From the NCBI GenBank assembly GCA_022641835.1, contig CP048717.1:806001-870000 (forward strand): a stretch of 64,000 nt of DNA. The letters are read 5' to 3'. Source of the DNA: Petasospora fabianii (Eukaryota; Ascomycota; Saccharomycetes; Phaffomycetales; Wickerhamomycetaceae). Within the stretch, counting starts at the first letter, position 1. Every line of letters begins with the position of its first letter. The position numbers and the translations under genes were made by a program. Shown here one piece after another: positions 10,262-19,027 of this stretch. The notes beneath the pieces were generated by a model. The model saw nothing but the letters and a program-made list of their open reading frames with translations. It ran no database searches and was not told the origin of the DNA.

Positions 10262-10684
10262 TACGTAGGTCTTGCTCCTTCTCAAATGCTTATAGTTGTC
10301 GGCTCATAGCTTCGGTAGCTTGTGACTTGAATATTTGTACTGGTATCTCCGAAGTTGCCTATCAATTGGAGGTACACTCAAAAGAGAGTTCTCGGCCGAG
10401 AGATGGCGGAGGAGACGGGCGCGAGGACTCTTTCCGGATCCATCTCTAAACAGTTTACTGTTATGGTGGTTTTTCTAAATCTACGACTAAGTAAATCTCT
10501 GAGTCAACTCATAAAAGGTTTCTTAAGTTTTCGATGGAACCACCTTGCCAATCAAGGGCTGTCTGCAATTCAAAAGTTGCTCTTTAGAAGCCAAATATAG
10601 GTGTTGGCAATAGCTACACAGTGATTAACCAGTCAATAGTCGTTACATCTAATAAATAAGCCACTGTGGGAAAGCAAACGGCTA
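10262..10684. other. Interval between the MFS transporter and the Zn2Cys6 gene
   Basis: 423 bp that serve as promoter of the transporter and 3' end of the regulator. The notable site is the perfect palindrome CTCGGCCGAG at 10391-10400. Nothing else recognised. Confidence 0.5.
10391..10400. promoter_or_regulatory. Palindrome CTCGGCCGAG, possible Zn2Cys6 site
   Basis: Perfect 10-bp palindrome containing abutting CGG and CCG triplets, the recognition unit of Zn2Cys6 dimers. It lies 130 bp upstream of the transporter ATG and just downstream of a Zn2Cys6 gene, so local regulation is plausible. Related CTCGGC/GCCGAG halves occur at 30414-30430 and 39760-39767. Confidence 0.4.
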
Positions 10685-13186
10685 TCACAGCCCATGCGGT
10701 GCTCTTCTGAAGTACTCCTCAATATCATCCTTTGGTATATCCAAGTGTGAGCCGAAAAAACTCTGGAACGAGAATTGGTCTCCTGTCTTGAGAGCAATAG
10801 ACGAGTCAAAGAAATCCTTGAATGACCCGGCAAAGGAGCCATTACCGTTGTCTCCTGCTCGCTGCCTCATCTCATATTCCTGTTCGACCACATTAGTTGG
10901 ATCGTTACCCTTCGACGCCAGCCATTGGTCCAATTCTTTCTCGAAGAGTCTGTTCAGAGAGTAGGACATGAACTTGAAACCGAACGTATAAGATCTCTGC
11001 ATCTTCATAAAATTGATGTTCAGACATTTCATCTTTGAGTAATCACGGTAAGCAGCATAGTACGAGTATCCTGTTGCGACGAGAACTCTTAGATCTGTAT
11101 ACTTCCCCCACTTGGCAGTTAAGTCATCAATATTGGTATCTGTCTCGAAGTCAACGAAGTCAAGCATATTGTTAGACTCATAGACAAGCCCCTTTTCTCG
11201 ACACATCTCCAAAATCTCCTCATCACGACCACTCTCATCACCGTAAAGGATATACTTCGAAGCCATGGTGTTGTCCAAACCCATCATCGAACTCACAACG
11301 GTGACGAGGGTCAATGAAGCCCGTGTTGAGGAGAGACCAAGGAATCGATTCAAGAGTAATATGATAGAGAAGTAAAATGTCTGTTTGAGAGGATCATCAC
11401 CATTACCGATAGAGTGGAGCAGCTCCATGTGGAGCTTGTATAGTTGCATTCCCGCCAATGTGTACTTTAACGTTAACATCAACGCCTTACGATATCTTAA
11501 AGAGTTAGTTGGCTCACCATTTTGAATGAATCTGACAAGACAGACATGATACATGGCAGACATGGTGGCGAATATGATATATCTTAACATGGCTCGCTGT
11601 CCAGCAAGAAGTTGCTCCTCAATGTATCGCTTATCAGAGTATCTCTTGGGGTCAAATTCAGCGGCAAGCTTGATATCATCCTCAAAAAGCACACCAAGCT
11701 GTTTATAGCAGGCAGTAAGCTTCGGAATACTCGAGCTATCAATGAAGTTTACCAAATCATCGAGAAGAATCACATCATCGATGAAGTTGAAATCGTAGAT
11801 AACCCAGTGGATTTTGGCCACGGCATCCTGAAGTGGATGAGAGTGAGTTCCATCTTCTGCCATGAGCTCCGATGGTTGAATAGTGGAGAGAGTACCACAT
11901 TCCAATGATTCCAAGAGGTCAAGAAGAACAATATTGTACCATATGGACTTGAGACTTCGGCGCTCGCTGAGATTGTAGCGTGGATACCACCTATCAATGT
12001 CCTCGTGGAGATGTTGAGACTTGGCAACAGAGATCAGATGCTTAGTGGTGAGTTGTTCCACAGACCCATGGTCGTGTAAGTTGAGATAGTTGCTAACGGA
12101 GAAGTGCTTCTCAAACATATGATGGATAAGAAGTGTTTTTGTTGTTAGGGGACTAAGAAGTGGATCTCCCAGTTTGATTTGTTGGCCAATCTGATTGATG
12201 CTGAGAAGTGCCTGTGAGTAGCGTGCAAATAGTACATAGTTCATACTGGTTTGTTGTACTTCGGGTGGGACCCGCGGTTGAAGTCTGCATATTCTCGTGA
12301 ATGTGAGCCAAGCCAGGAGGTTCATCAAGAAGGCAAGGAACTCAAGCTTGCGGCCGTCATCTGGGAGAAGCAATTTAAGGTGAGCTCGTCCATCCTGGTC
12401 CCAATATATAAGATCGTTGTATTGTTCCCACAGCTCGTCCATATCCGTGTAAGGAACACCGATCCACCTGGCTTGGTTTTGAATAGAAAACTGAAGCATA
12501 AAGCTTTCCATATCTGGCTTCGGTGGAAGCTTTGATTGAATCTCAGCCACCAGGTTGGCAATCACGGCATCACCATCGTAGACAGGAAATCCTGACTTTG
12601 CTGCAAAGCATCTCTCTTCAAAGACATCGAGCATCACTTGTGCCTTGGACATCATATTGACGTCAACCTGATACCTCTGTCTCTGCTGACTCAGTACAGA
12701 GTTAACTTGTGTCACCATGTACCTAATTCGTGGGTCGCTGCGCAATAGTGCAGCGACAGATATCGATCCAAAATGTTTCGTCGCCGTCGGTGTCTCAAGC
12801 AACGTGCAGAACAATGGGTTTCTAAGCGGGTTCAACTGTAAAAGCTTCCCTACATCTGGAGTATTATTCTTTAGTGTGAAGATATCCTCAGCGTGGCCAT
12901 GGCCAGCTTTTGCAGCTTCCAGAAGAAGTCTCAGACGTTCCACTGTTTGCTTCATCTCCTGGTTTTTCCGCTGCTCTTTCCTTAAAGTGTATGATGTCTC
13001 TTTATCGTAAACGCCGTTGTTGCCTCTGTAAATGCACAGCTCATTCGGCACCTGGAGCTCGACGCATCGGGAGCATCGAGGCAATTTCCGATCACACTTC
13101 TTTCTCTTGAGTCGACATGAAATGCAGGGGGGTCCTGATCGGGACCCAACAGTTGTGTTCATGGTATCCGGTGCTGCAGGGATCAT
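10685..13186 (-). CDS. Zn2Cys6 transcription factor
   Basis: 833 residues from the first ATG (MIPAAPD); the open frame continues upstream only to a TTG. The binuclear zinc cluster is complete: Cys21, 24, 31, 38, 41 and 51, with spacing C-X2-C-X6-C-X6-C-X2-C-X9-C. A basic linker and a short coiled coil follow (about 70-95, KEQRKNQEMKQTVERLRLLL), suited to dimerisation. The remaining 700 residues look like the helical fungal-specific regulatory domain. Several families share this layout and I cannot pick an orthologue. Gene order with the MFS transporter downstream on the same strand is typical of a pathway-specific regulator. Confidence 0.85.
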   Translation of the reverse strand: MIPAAPDTMNTTVGSRSGPPCISCRLKRKKCDRKLPRCSRCVELQVPNELCIYRGNNGVYDKETSYTLRKEQRKNQEMKQTVERLRLLLEAAKAGHGHAEDIFTLKNNTPDVGKLLQLNPLRNPLFCTLLETPTATKHFGSISVAALLRSDPRIRYMVTQVNSVLSQQRQRYQVDVNMMSKAQVMLDVFEERCFAAKSGFPVYDGDAVIANLVAEIQSKLPPKPDMESFMLQFSIQNQARWIGVPYTDMDELWEQYNDLIYWDQDGRAHLKLLLPDDGRKLEFLAFLMNLLAWLTFTRICRLQPRVPPEVQQTSMNYVLFARYSQALLSINQIGQQIKLGDPLLSPLTTKTLLIHHMFEKHFSVSNYLNLHDHGSVEQLTTKHLISVAKSQHLHEDIDRWYPRYNLSERRSLKSIWYNIVLLDLLESLECGTLSTIQPSELMAEDGTHSHPLQDAVAKIHWVIYDFNFIDDVILLDDLVNFIDSSSIPKLTACYKQLGVLFEDDIKLAAEFDPKRYSDKRYIEEQLLAGQRAMLRYIIFATMSAMYHVCLVRFIQNGEPTNSLRYRKALMLTLKYTLAGMQLYKLHMELLHSIGNGDDPLKQTFYFSIILLLNRFLGLSSTRASLTLVTVVSSMMGLDNTMASKYILYGDESGRDEEILEMCREKGLVYESNNMLDFVDFETDTNIDDLTAKWGKYTDLRVLVATGYSYYAAYRDYSKMKCLNINFMKMQRSYTFGFKFMSYSLNRLFEKELDQWLASKGNDPTNVVEQEYEMRQRAGDNGNGSFAGSFKDFFDSSIALKTGDQFSFQSFFGSHLDIPKDDIEEYFRRAPHGL

Positions 13187-13919
13187 GTCTCCCACTGTTA
13201 TATGGCGAAGTTTGCTCGCGATGTGTAAATTGCAGTGCTTTAATGAAGTTTGAGAGTGTGAAGATGGGGGTATATGAGCTGGCAAGACCCTGTATGCCTC
13301 TAGAAGTGGTTGGAATAGCTGTTTAGAGCTTTTGCCCTGCCGGTTTACGACGTTGTCTCGTCATATCCAGTGGTATTCTTAAGCGAGTCTTAAAAGTGAT
13401 TAGCTATTATTGTTGTCGCGTCGTGTTCGAACCAGAGTCACTTCCCGCGTATCCGTCGTAGATCACTCACAATTTCGTTAAAATCGGGGAGGAAATCCAG
13501 TTTTCTCGCTGGTTTTGAAGCTGACTAATGATTCTGGTGGTGGATGACCATATTCCTAGTGACTGTTTTGAAGGAATCAGTAGTTCAAAGCGCCAATTAG
13601 TACCGTTTTTCCTCTCGGTGTGTGCGTTTAACTCATGCACGGCAACGCTTCCCCTTCTCCACACATACGCATCTTTTAGATGTGACTACGATAAGGGTTT
13701 CTCAGAAGTATAAGATACCTATGTCATTTTATGTGAATTCTTAGTTGGCTTGGGGGGAATTTCCGTCCCTCAGAAGCCCCTCAAGGAAGCCAAATTGAAA
13801 GCGTGCTTATACCAATCCAGGTGGCGGTGACACGTCTACATAGATCATCACACGCAACAGTCAATCGTTAATTTTACCGACACTACAGAGAGAGAACATT
13901 CTTAAAGCCAGGAACAGTG
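13187..13919. other. Promoter of the Zn2Cys6 gene and 3' end of the orphan gene
   Basis: 733 bp. A GTTCGAACC sequence near 13434 resembles a tRNA B box, but no A box or acceptor stem fits. No other feature seen. Confidence 0.45.
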
Positions 13920-15119
13920 TCATACAATATAATCAGCCTCTATAGACTCCTTGAAGTGGGGATCCTTGGCCGTGAAGAGATCGCTAAACTGGTCAACAGT
14001 TATGTAGTCCGATCTCGATACATCCTTTATAGCCCCGCCATTGGTTGGTTCACCATGCTTGACAGGAAGCATCATACCATCATTTGACACTGACGTTTGC
14101 TCAGTTACTGATGATAGTGGACTATCCTGTGAATCTGATGCATCAACAGTCGGTTCTGAAACGTTGTCGGCGTTCAACACCTTGTGCACGAGATTAAATA
14201 TTGAGTCGTCATCTGTACCATCTGTTAATCCTTCAATAGATTGATTTGCTAAAGCCATGAATGCATCACTGGTGGCCTCTCTACTCAGCAGATCATCTTG
14301 CATCAACTTATCCACCATATGATCAGTATAGGTTGTCTGGAACATCTTCAAATCCTCATTTAACTTCTTTGCCACCTCTCTAGACTTTGCTGAGAGGACA
14401 TGAGCAGTCATAGACAGTGATTTATCATCCCACTTCATCCCTTTTGATGCAGCCTCATTAGCATCGGTAACAAGTTTCTTGACAACTTTGCCCGAGCCTT
14501 GTTTAAGACCCAAAGCTTTGGAACTAGCACCAACTTCAATCAACCATCCATAAACATATCGTCTCATTTCCGAAGCTGTAAAAATGAATTTGGAGCACTG
14601 AGGATCATACGTGAGGTGGAAGGCAAGGGACATTTTTAAAAATGTGTCTGTGCGGTATTCCTCATAATTGTCAGTCATCTTGAAGAGGTCAAAGTCGTTA
14701 GCCGTTGACAGAATGAAGAGCTTTTGTGTGTAAAATTCAACCCCAAGCCCAAGTCTAGCAGGACTTGTGTTTGGCTGCGAGAGTGGATCAATTGGACGAC
14801 CTTGTTGTGTCAATATAGCGTTGAGCCTCGTGATAACGATTCGCTGCTCCTTTGTCATGTTGCCCAAGCTTGGCAGAGGGAAAATGGTGGTCGAGTGTGC
14901 CGCAGTTAACGGTCGTATCGGTGCCTCTGAAGATGGCCGCCTTGATCCTTGTATCGGGCTTACTTTCGGCATTTTGTGCGGTGGTGTTTCGACTAGCTTG
15001 GGGCCAACTTTTGTATCCGTTGAAGAGAGTAGCTTTCTCGCTGTGCTGACGACTTCTCTTGATCTTTTGCACGAGTTCAAAGGGACCGGGTCATCCGTTT
15101 TTGTTATCACCAATAACAT
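13920..15119 (-). CDS. Unidentified protein, 399 residues (orphan A)
   Basis: I do not recognise this family. The N-terminus (1-85) is basic and Ser/Pro-rich. Residues 88-285 look globular and mostly helical, with aromatic-rich stretches (GVEFYTQKLFIL; EMRRYVYGWLIEVG). The C-terminus (290-399) is acidic and Ser/Thr-rich, ending SIEADYIV. No membrane segment or signal peptide is seen. An ACGCGT box lies 109 bp upstream of the ATG, which would fit cell-cycle expression. The next gene upstream on the same strand (orphan B) is also unidentified and has nuclear-type features, so the two may work together, but only adjacency supports that. Composition and length favour a real gene. Confidence 0.75.
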   Translation of the reverse strand: MLLVITKTDDPVPLNSCKRSREVVSTARKLLSSTDTKVGPKLVETPPHKMPKVSPIQGSRRPSSEAPIRPLTAAHSTTIFPLPSLGNMTKEQRIVITRLNAILTQQGRPIDPLSQPNTSPARLGLGVEFYTQKLFILSTANDFDLFKMTDNYEEYRTDTFLKMSLAFHLTYDPQCSKFIFTASEMRRYVYGWLIEVGASSKALGLKQGSGKVVKKLVTDANEAASKGMKWDDKSLSMTAHVLSAKSREVAKKLNEDLKMFQTTYTDHMVDKLMQDDLLSREATSDAFMALANQSIEGLTDGTDDDSIFNLVHKVLNADNVSEPTVDASDSQDSPLSSVTEQTSVSNDGMMLPVKHGEPTNGGAIKDVSRSDYITVDQFSDLFTAKDPHFKESIEADYIV

Positions 15120-15227
15120 TTAGATGATGCAATCCAAAGAAATACTCAGTGCCCAAGGGATAGAAGAGAGATACACAGTCTGGAAACCCTTAGGCCTCTT
15201 AATCATCATGATCGTTTAATTTTGTTT

Positions 15228-15233
15228 ACGCGT
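15228..15233. promoter_or_regulatory. MCB-type box upstream of orphan A
   Basis: ACGCGT, 109 bp upstream of the orphan A start codon in a 269-bp intergenic spacer. The position is typical of functional MBF sites in yeast, but it is a single copy. Confidence 0.4.
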
Positions 15234-15388
15234 CGAATGGGTGATGTGGCCCATAACCATATATGCCGGGGCACGACTCGCTCGAGTTCTTGCTCCATAG
15301 TAATGTAGTTCTTATCCACATTTTCAAGTACTCATGAATTTGAAATTATTTTGATTAGCAAGGTGTTTATTGTTTACCTAGGCTGTGT

Positions 15389-16615
15389 TCACTCAAATGC
15401 AGCCGTTTTTTCAGCTCTTTTTGACATCTTCTTCTTCATAGACTTCAACGTGTGGTTCATTTCCTGCATGAACTTGAGGAACACCAAATCCCTTTCCCTT
15501 TGTTGATGTTTTTGATCCTCTATAGTCTTAATAAGAGCATCTTGTGTCTCTTTCTGGTCTCTTACCAACTTCAGAAGCTCACGTCTATCCATCTGTTCCT
15601 CTCTCGAAAGGTCAAGGAGATCACGCTGCTGCTCTCTTTGTTCGCGGATGACGGTGAGAAGTTCTCTATCATGCTCCTTCCTTGCATCATTTGTCATTTG
15701 TTTCTGTGTCTCAGTGTTTAGGTATCCCTTCATTAGCTGGTGTTGTTGATCCCTTTGTTGCTTTACAACCGTAAGGAGCTGACGGTGGTTTGCCTGCTCC
15801 TCCTTCATCATCACAATGAGTTCATGAATAGCAGGATCTCTTTCAGATACCGGTGGTGGACTTGTTCTCTGCGTTGAAGAGTCCACAAGCGAAGGAGTAG
15901 CATAAATTGATGTGGAATCTGAGTCTGGTGTTGATGTGATAGCGTTTTCGTCATGCTTTTGCTCTGAATGACCTTCATCTTTTGTGCGTGCAATAGTCAT
16001 AGTGGTTTGGTAATCAAGATTAATGTTTCCTGTGGTACCATCTTTAAAGGAGCGGTTTGTAGCAATGTATGGAGATTTACTGAGTGTATTATTCGGCAAC
16101 GAAGGAGTTGAAACCAGGGCTTCAACAGCTCCAGACTTTCTCAGGGTTGTGCTGGCCCTTCTCTCCATCACAGGCGCAGAGGCGAGCTTTGGTATTCCGA
16201 GACGTCTTTTCTTGTACCTGTTCGCCTCAGCTGATGCTCTCTTTACTCTTCTTGAGACAGTAGTGTTGGGCTCAAGTGCCCAGATGGCATCCTCCAACTC
16301 GTCATCAATAGGTTCGTCATCACTGCTCAGACACGCGATAGTAGCACTGGCACGACCAGCTAGATGTTCATTCTTCCTCTCTTTCAGAGATTCTTTGGTG
16401 ACCTGCTGCTTCGTTGGATTCTCTGTCGGGTTTGATTTCTTTATTTCTGCCTCCTGAGGCCGTTTCGGCTCCTCCTGTTCGTCTGAGTCGTCCGTGTCGC
16501 TCGCAACCTTCATTCCAAGCGACTGCTTGCGGCCTTTCACCGAGGTGCCGTGACTGCGACGCCTACGACTAAGAATATTGTAGGTGTCGATGGTGCAAGT
16601 GATCTCCTCCTTCAT
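15389..16615 (-). CDS. Unidentified coiled-coil protein with 14-residue repeats (orphan B)
   Basis: 408 residues, family not recognised. Residues 1-260 are disordered and charged, with basic clusters (SRRRRSHG; NRYKKRRLG at about 132-140) suited to nuclear import and a SUMO-binding-like motif TIACLSSDDE (92-101). Residues 265-373 hold seven copies of a 14-residue unit, for example QLLTVVKQQRDQQH, ELLTVIREQREQQR, DLLDLSREEQMDRR and ELLKLVRDQKETQD. They run in register apart from one 11-residue break (307-317), so a long rod-like coiled coil is expected. The basic C-terminus is KSMKKKMSKR. The layout resembles DNA-associated or scaffold proteins; no enzymatic domain is seen. Confidence 0.78.
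   Translation of the reverse strand: MKEEITCTIDTYNILSRRRRSHGTSVKGRKQSLGMKVASDTDDSDEQEEPKRPQEAEIKKSNPTENPTKQQVTKESLKERKNEHLAGRASATIACLSSDDEPIDDELEDAIWALEPNTTVSRRVKRASAEANRYKKRRLGIPKLASAPVMERRASTTLRKSGAVEALVSTPSLPNNTLSKSPYIATNRSFKDGTTGNINLDYQTTMTIARTKDEGHSEQKHDENAITSTPDSDSTSIYATPSLVDSSTQRTSPPPVSERDPAIHELIVMMKEEQANHRQLLTVVKQQRDQQHQLMKGYLNTETQKQMTNDARKEHDRELLTVIREQREQQRDLLDLSREEQMDRRELLKLVRDQKETQDALIKTIEDQKHQQRERDLVFLKFMQEMNHTLKSMKKKMSKRAEKTAAFE
15497..15823 (-). repeat. 14-residue coding repeat array in orphan B
   Basis: Encodes residues 265-373: three units, an 11-residue insert, then four units. The consensus is roughly x-L-[LI]-x-[VL]-[VI]-[KR]-x-Q-[RK]-x-x-x-x. Fourteen residues equal two heptads and the insert equals one hendecad, so coiled-coil register can continue across the break. 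The DNA copies have diverged and the pattern is clear only at protein level. Confidence 0.75.
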
Positions 16616-17431
16616 TTGGTCCTCTTCCAGGATGATTTTGACACGGCGGTTGGTGATGGATGGCGGTTAGCGGCAGTTGTTGTTGGAAAGATAAACAGCG
16701 CGTTGTCGAAATGGACCGCGATCGGTGGTGGGTGACGGGATGAGGTTTCGCTGCTCCACTGCTAAATAGCGTGCAGCACCGACTGTGAAATTAGACTTGT
16801 GCTAGAAGCTATCAGTGGTAGGAATGGCCAGAAGTTTGTTTTCCCAGAGTCTTGTTTATCATGTGGACTACAGATGAGATTAAATGAATGTGCCCTCAAT
16901 AGAGATTTCCTGGATAAATTGACACACATTTACCGATACACTTTTAAGTTGTACTGATACCGGGAAACGACCATCAGTGTCGCTAGCCTCCACGCATATC
17001 CAACTAGATGCCATAGATGTACCTGATCTGATCTAATAACAGCGTTTTTGACAGTGCTGCTCATAAACATTGTCCAATAGTCGCTTCAATGAACAGAGAA
17101 AGGGGGGAAGGGTCTCCCTCCATCGCGGCTGAATAGCTCAAATTGCTTCGAAATGTGGTCCGGTCCAGTGTGATCGGCGGTGAACAAACAAAGTCCAAGA
17201 TTGCATTAGAATGAGATCAGGCAGACTGAGATATTAGTGGCTTTTAAGAGCACAACTATCACTCCATCAGCACCGCATCAAAGAGAACTCTTCTGCGGCC
17301 AGTCTTATCACCTCGCATTGACTATTGCATCAGCCCACCGGGACTCCTTACCTTACTCCACACTACTCTTGATACATTCCAACGACTATTAGAAGCATTT
17401 ACATTGACCAGACATCGATCCAAGAACAAAT
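16616..17431. other. Divergent promoter of orphan B and BSC6-like gene 1
   Basis: 816 bp with no supported coding frame. Moderately GC-rich near orphan B and more AT-rich toward the transporter. No RNA gene or strong motif seen. Confidence 0.5.
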
Positions 17432-18886
17432 ATGTCAAAAGTCGACGACTTTGAGCTACAAGACTTTGAAGTCCATGAGCAACTGCTCCCCTCGCCAACA
17501 TCGTCAACTCCCAATGCAAACGCACCTTCTTTCATCACCCTTCTCGACAAACCATTACCACAACTGCCCTCCTCCGAGTTACCTCTACCGCCAACCCCTG
17601 ATGATCGACGTACAATAACACACCTGAACCACACAATCCATCTCGACAGCTTGAATTGGCGTCGCTCCCCACTTCTTCGCACACAGATCCTACTTGCATT
17701 CTTCCTCTTCATCCTTGATGGAGCAGCAGACCAAACAGTTGGCACACTAATTCCCTTCCTCACTGAACATTTCCACACATCACAAACACACTTATCAGTT
17801 GTGTTTGTACTCCAATTCTGCGGGTTTATTGTCAGTGCACTCGTCATTGAGTGGCTCCATAGGAACCATGGTAAACTTGGTGTTATGGTGTGTGCGTGTC
17901 TTTCCATGTCCGTTGCGTTTACCGTTAATGCATTCACCGAGGTCCTGGGTGTATACATTGGCGTTCATCTCTTCTTCGGGCTGGGTCAAGGGCTAAGCGC
18001 TGCGAGTATCAATGTCTTTATCAGTGGGCTGGTTGATCACAATGAGCTAATGGGGATTTTACATGGTTGTTATGGGTTGGGGAGTATGTTGTCGCCTCCT
18101 ATTGTTTCGTTGATGTTGGAACGTTACGGGTTTCATGCTTACTATGGACTGCTGGCGGTTTATGGTATTACGGGGGCAGTGCTGACTTTGGTACTGTTTA
18201 GACATGAGACGAAATGGAAATATGATTACCTAACAACATTAGGCCAAGATGAAACGAGTCCTGTGAATGAGAGAAATACTTTATCTCTGTTGAAAGTCCC
18301 TTTGATCTTGGCCTTTTCCGCATATCTGTTCCTTTATGTTGGTGTTGAGGTGGCCACAGGGTCTTGGATGCTAACATACCTAAGAAAAGTCAAAGCTTTG
18401 GAACAGATGAGTGCAGCCATTGTTGTTTCCTGGTTTTGGATCGGACTCACCACGGGTCGTGTTGTACTTGGCTTCGTTACACGTTTCTTTAGATCAGAAT
18501 ACCAGGCAACATTGGTATACTCATGGCTTTCATGTTTGTTCTTCACCATATTTGTTGCTTTGGCTGGAATTTATTCAGGCAATGAATTTATTGGTCTCTC
18601 TAAGCTGCTGGCATTTATCATGGGTATATTTATTGGACCGTTGTTCCCAACATCATCCGTTGTGCTGATGAAGATATTGCCCGTGTCATTACAAGTGAGT
18701 GGTGTCAGTGTGTCATCTTCAATAGGAGGTTCAGGATCTGCTGTTATTCCATTCCTTGTTGGTGCCCTGGGAAGATTGATTGGGTTTAAGTACATTCTTG
18801 GTATCATTAACATTGCCTTGTTTATGTATTGTGTTGTTTGGATGTATGTTCCAAGAGCAGCTGCAAAATGTGGATACACTCTGTGA
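17432..18886 (+). CDS. MFS transporter, BSC6/fucose-permease-like, copy 1
   Basis: 484 residues: a hydrophilic N-terminus of about 80 residues, then about 12 membrane segments. Signature stretches are LNWRRSPLLRTQILLAFFLF, ADQTVGTLIPFL and VDHNELMGILHGCYGLGS. The last is characteristic of the fungal 'bypass of stop codon 6' branch, related to fucose/H+ symporters. Substrate unknown. A clear paralogue lies at 26604-28049 on the other strand, similar along its whole length (the VDHNELMG-LHG-YGLGS block is nearly identical). It is 3'-to-3' with the purine permease, 141 bp apart. Confidence 0.85.
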   Translation: MSKVDDFELQDFEVHEQLLPSPTSSTPNANAPSFITLLDKPLPQLPSSELPLPPTPDDRRTITHLNHTIHLDSLNWRRSPLLRTQILLAFFLFILDGAADQTVGTLIPFLTEHFHTSQTHLSVVFVLQFCGFIVSALVIEWLHRNHGKLGVMVCACLSMSVAFTVNAFTEVLGVYIGVHLFFGLGQGLSAASINVFISGLVDHNELMGILHGCYGLGSMLSPPIVSLMLERYGFHAYYGLLAVYGITGAVLTLVLFRHETKWKYDYLTTLGQDETSPVNERNTLSLLKVPLILAFSAYLFLYVGVEVATGSWMLTYLRKVKALEQMSAAIVVSWFWIGLTTGRVVLGFVTRFFRSEYQATLVYSWLSCLFFTIFVALAGIYSGNEFIGLSKLLAFIMGIFIGPLFPTSSVVLMKILPVSLQVSGVSVSSSIGGSGSAVIPFLVGALGRLIGFKYILGIINIALFMYCVVWMYVPRAAAKCGYTL

Positions 18887-19027
18887 ATGAGTCTCTTTAT
18901 GATATATACTACGATCTTGTCTATTACAAAGCATGTATTACTGATTAAAACCGAAACCCAAATATAAAAAAACCGAACTCAAACACAGAAAGATAAAGGA
19001 AATAGATGCATATTTTGCAGGAATTAA

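Noticed and set aside
13430-13442. Possible tRNA B box (GTTCGAACC)
   Set aside because: No matching A box at the right distance and no acceptor stem on either strand.
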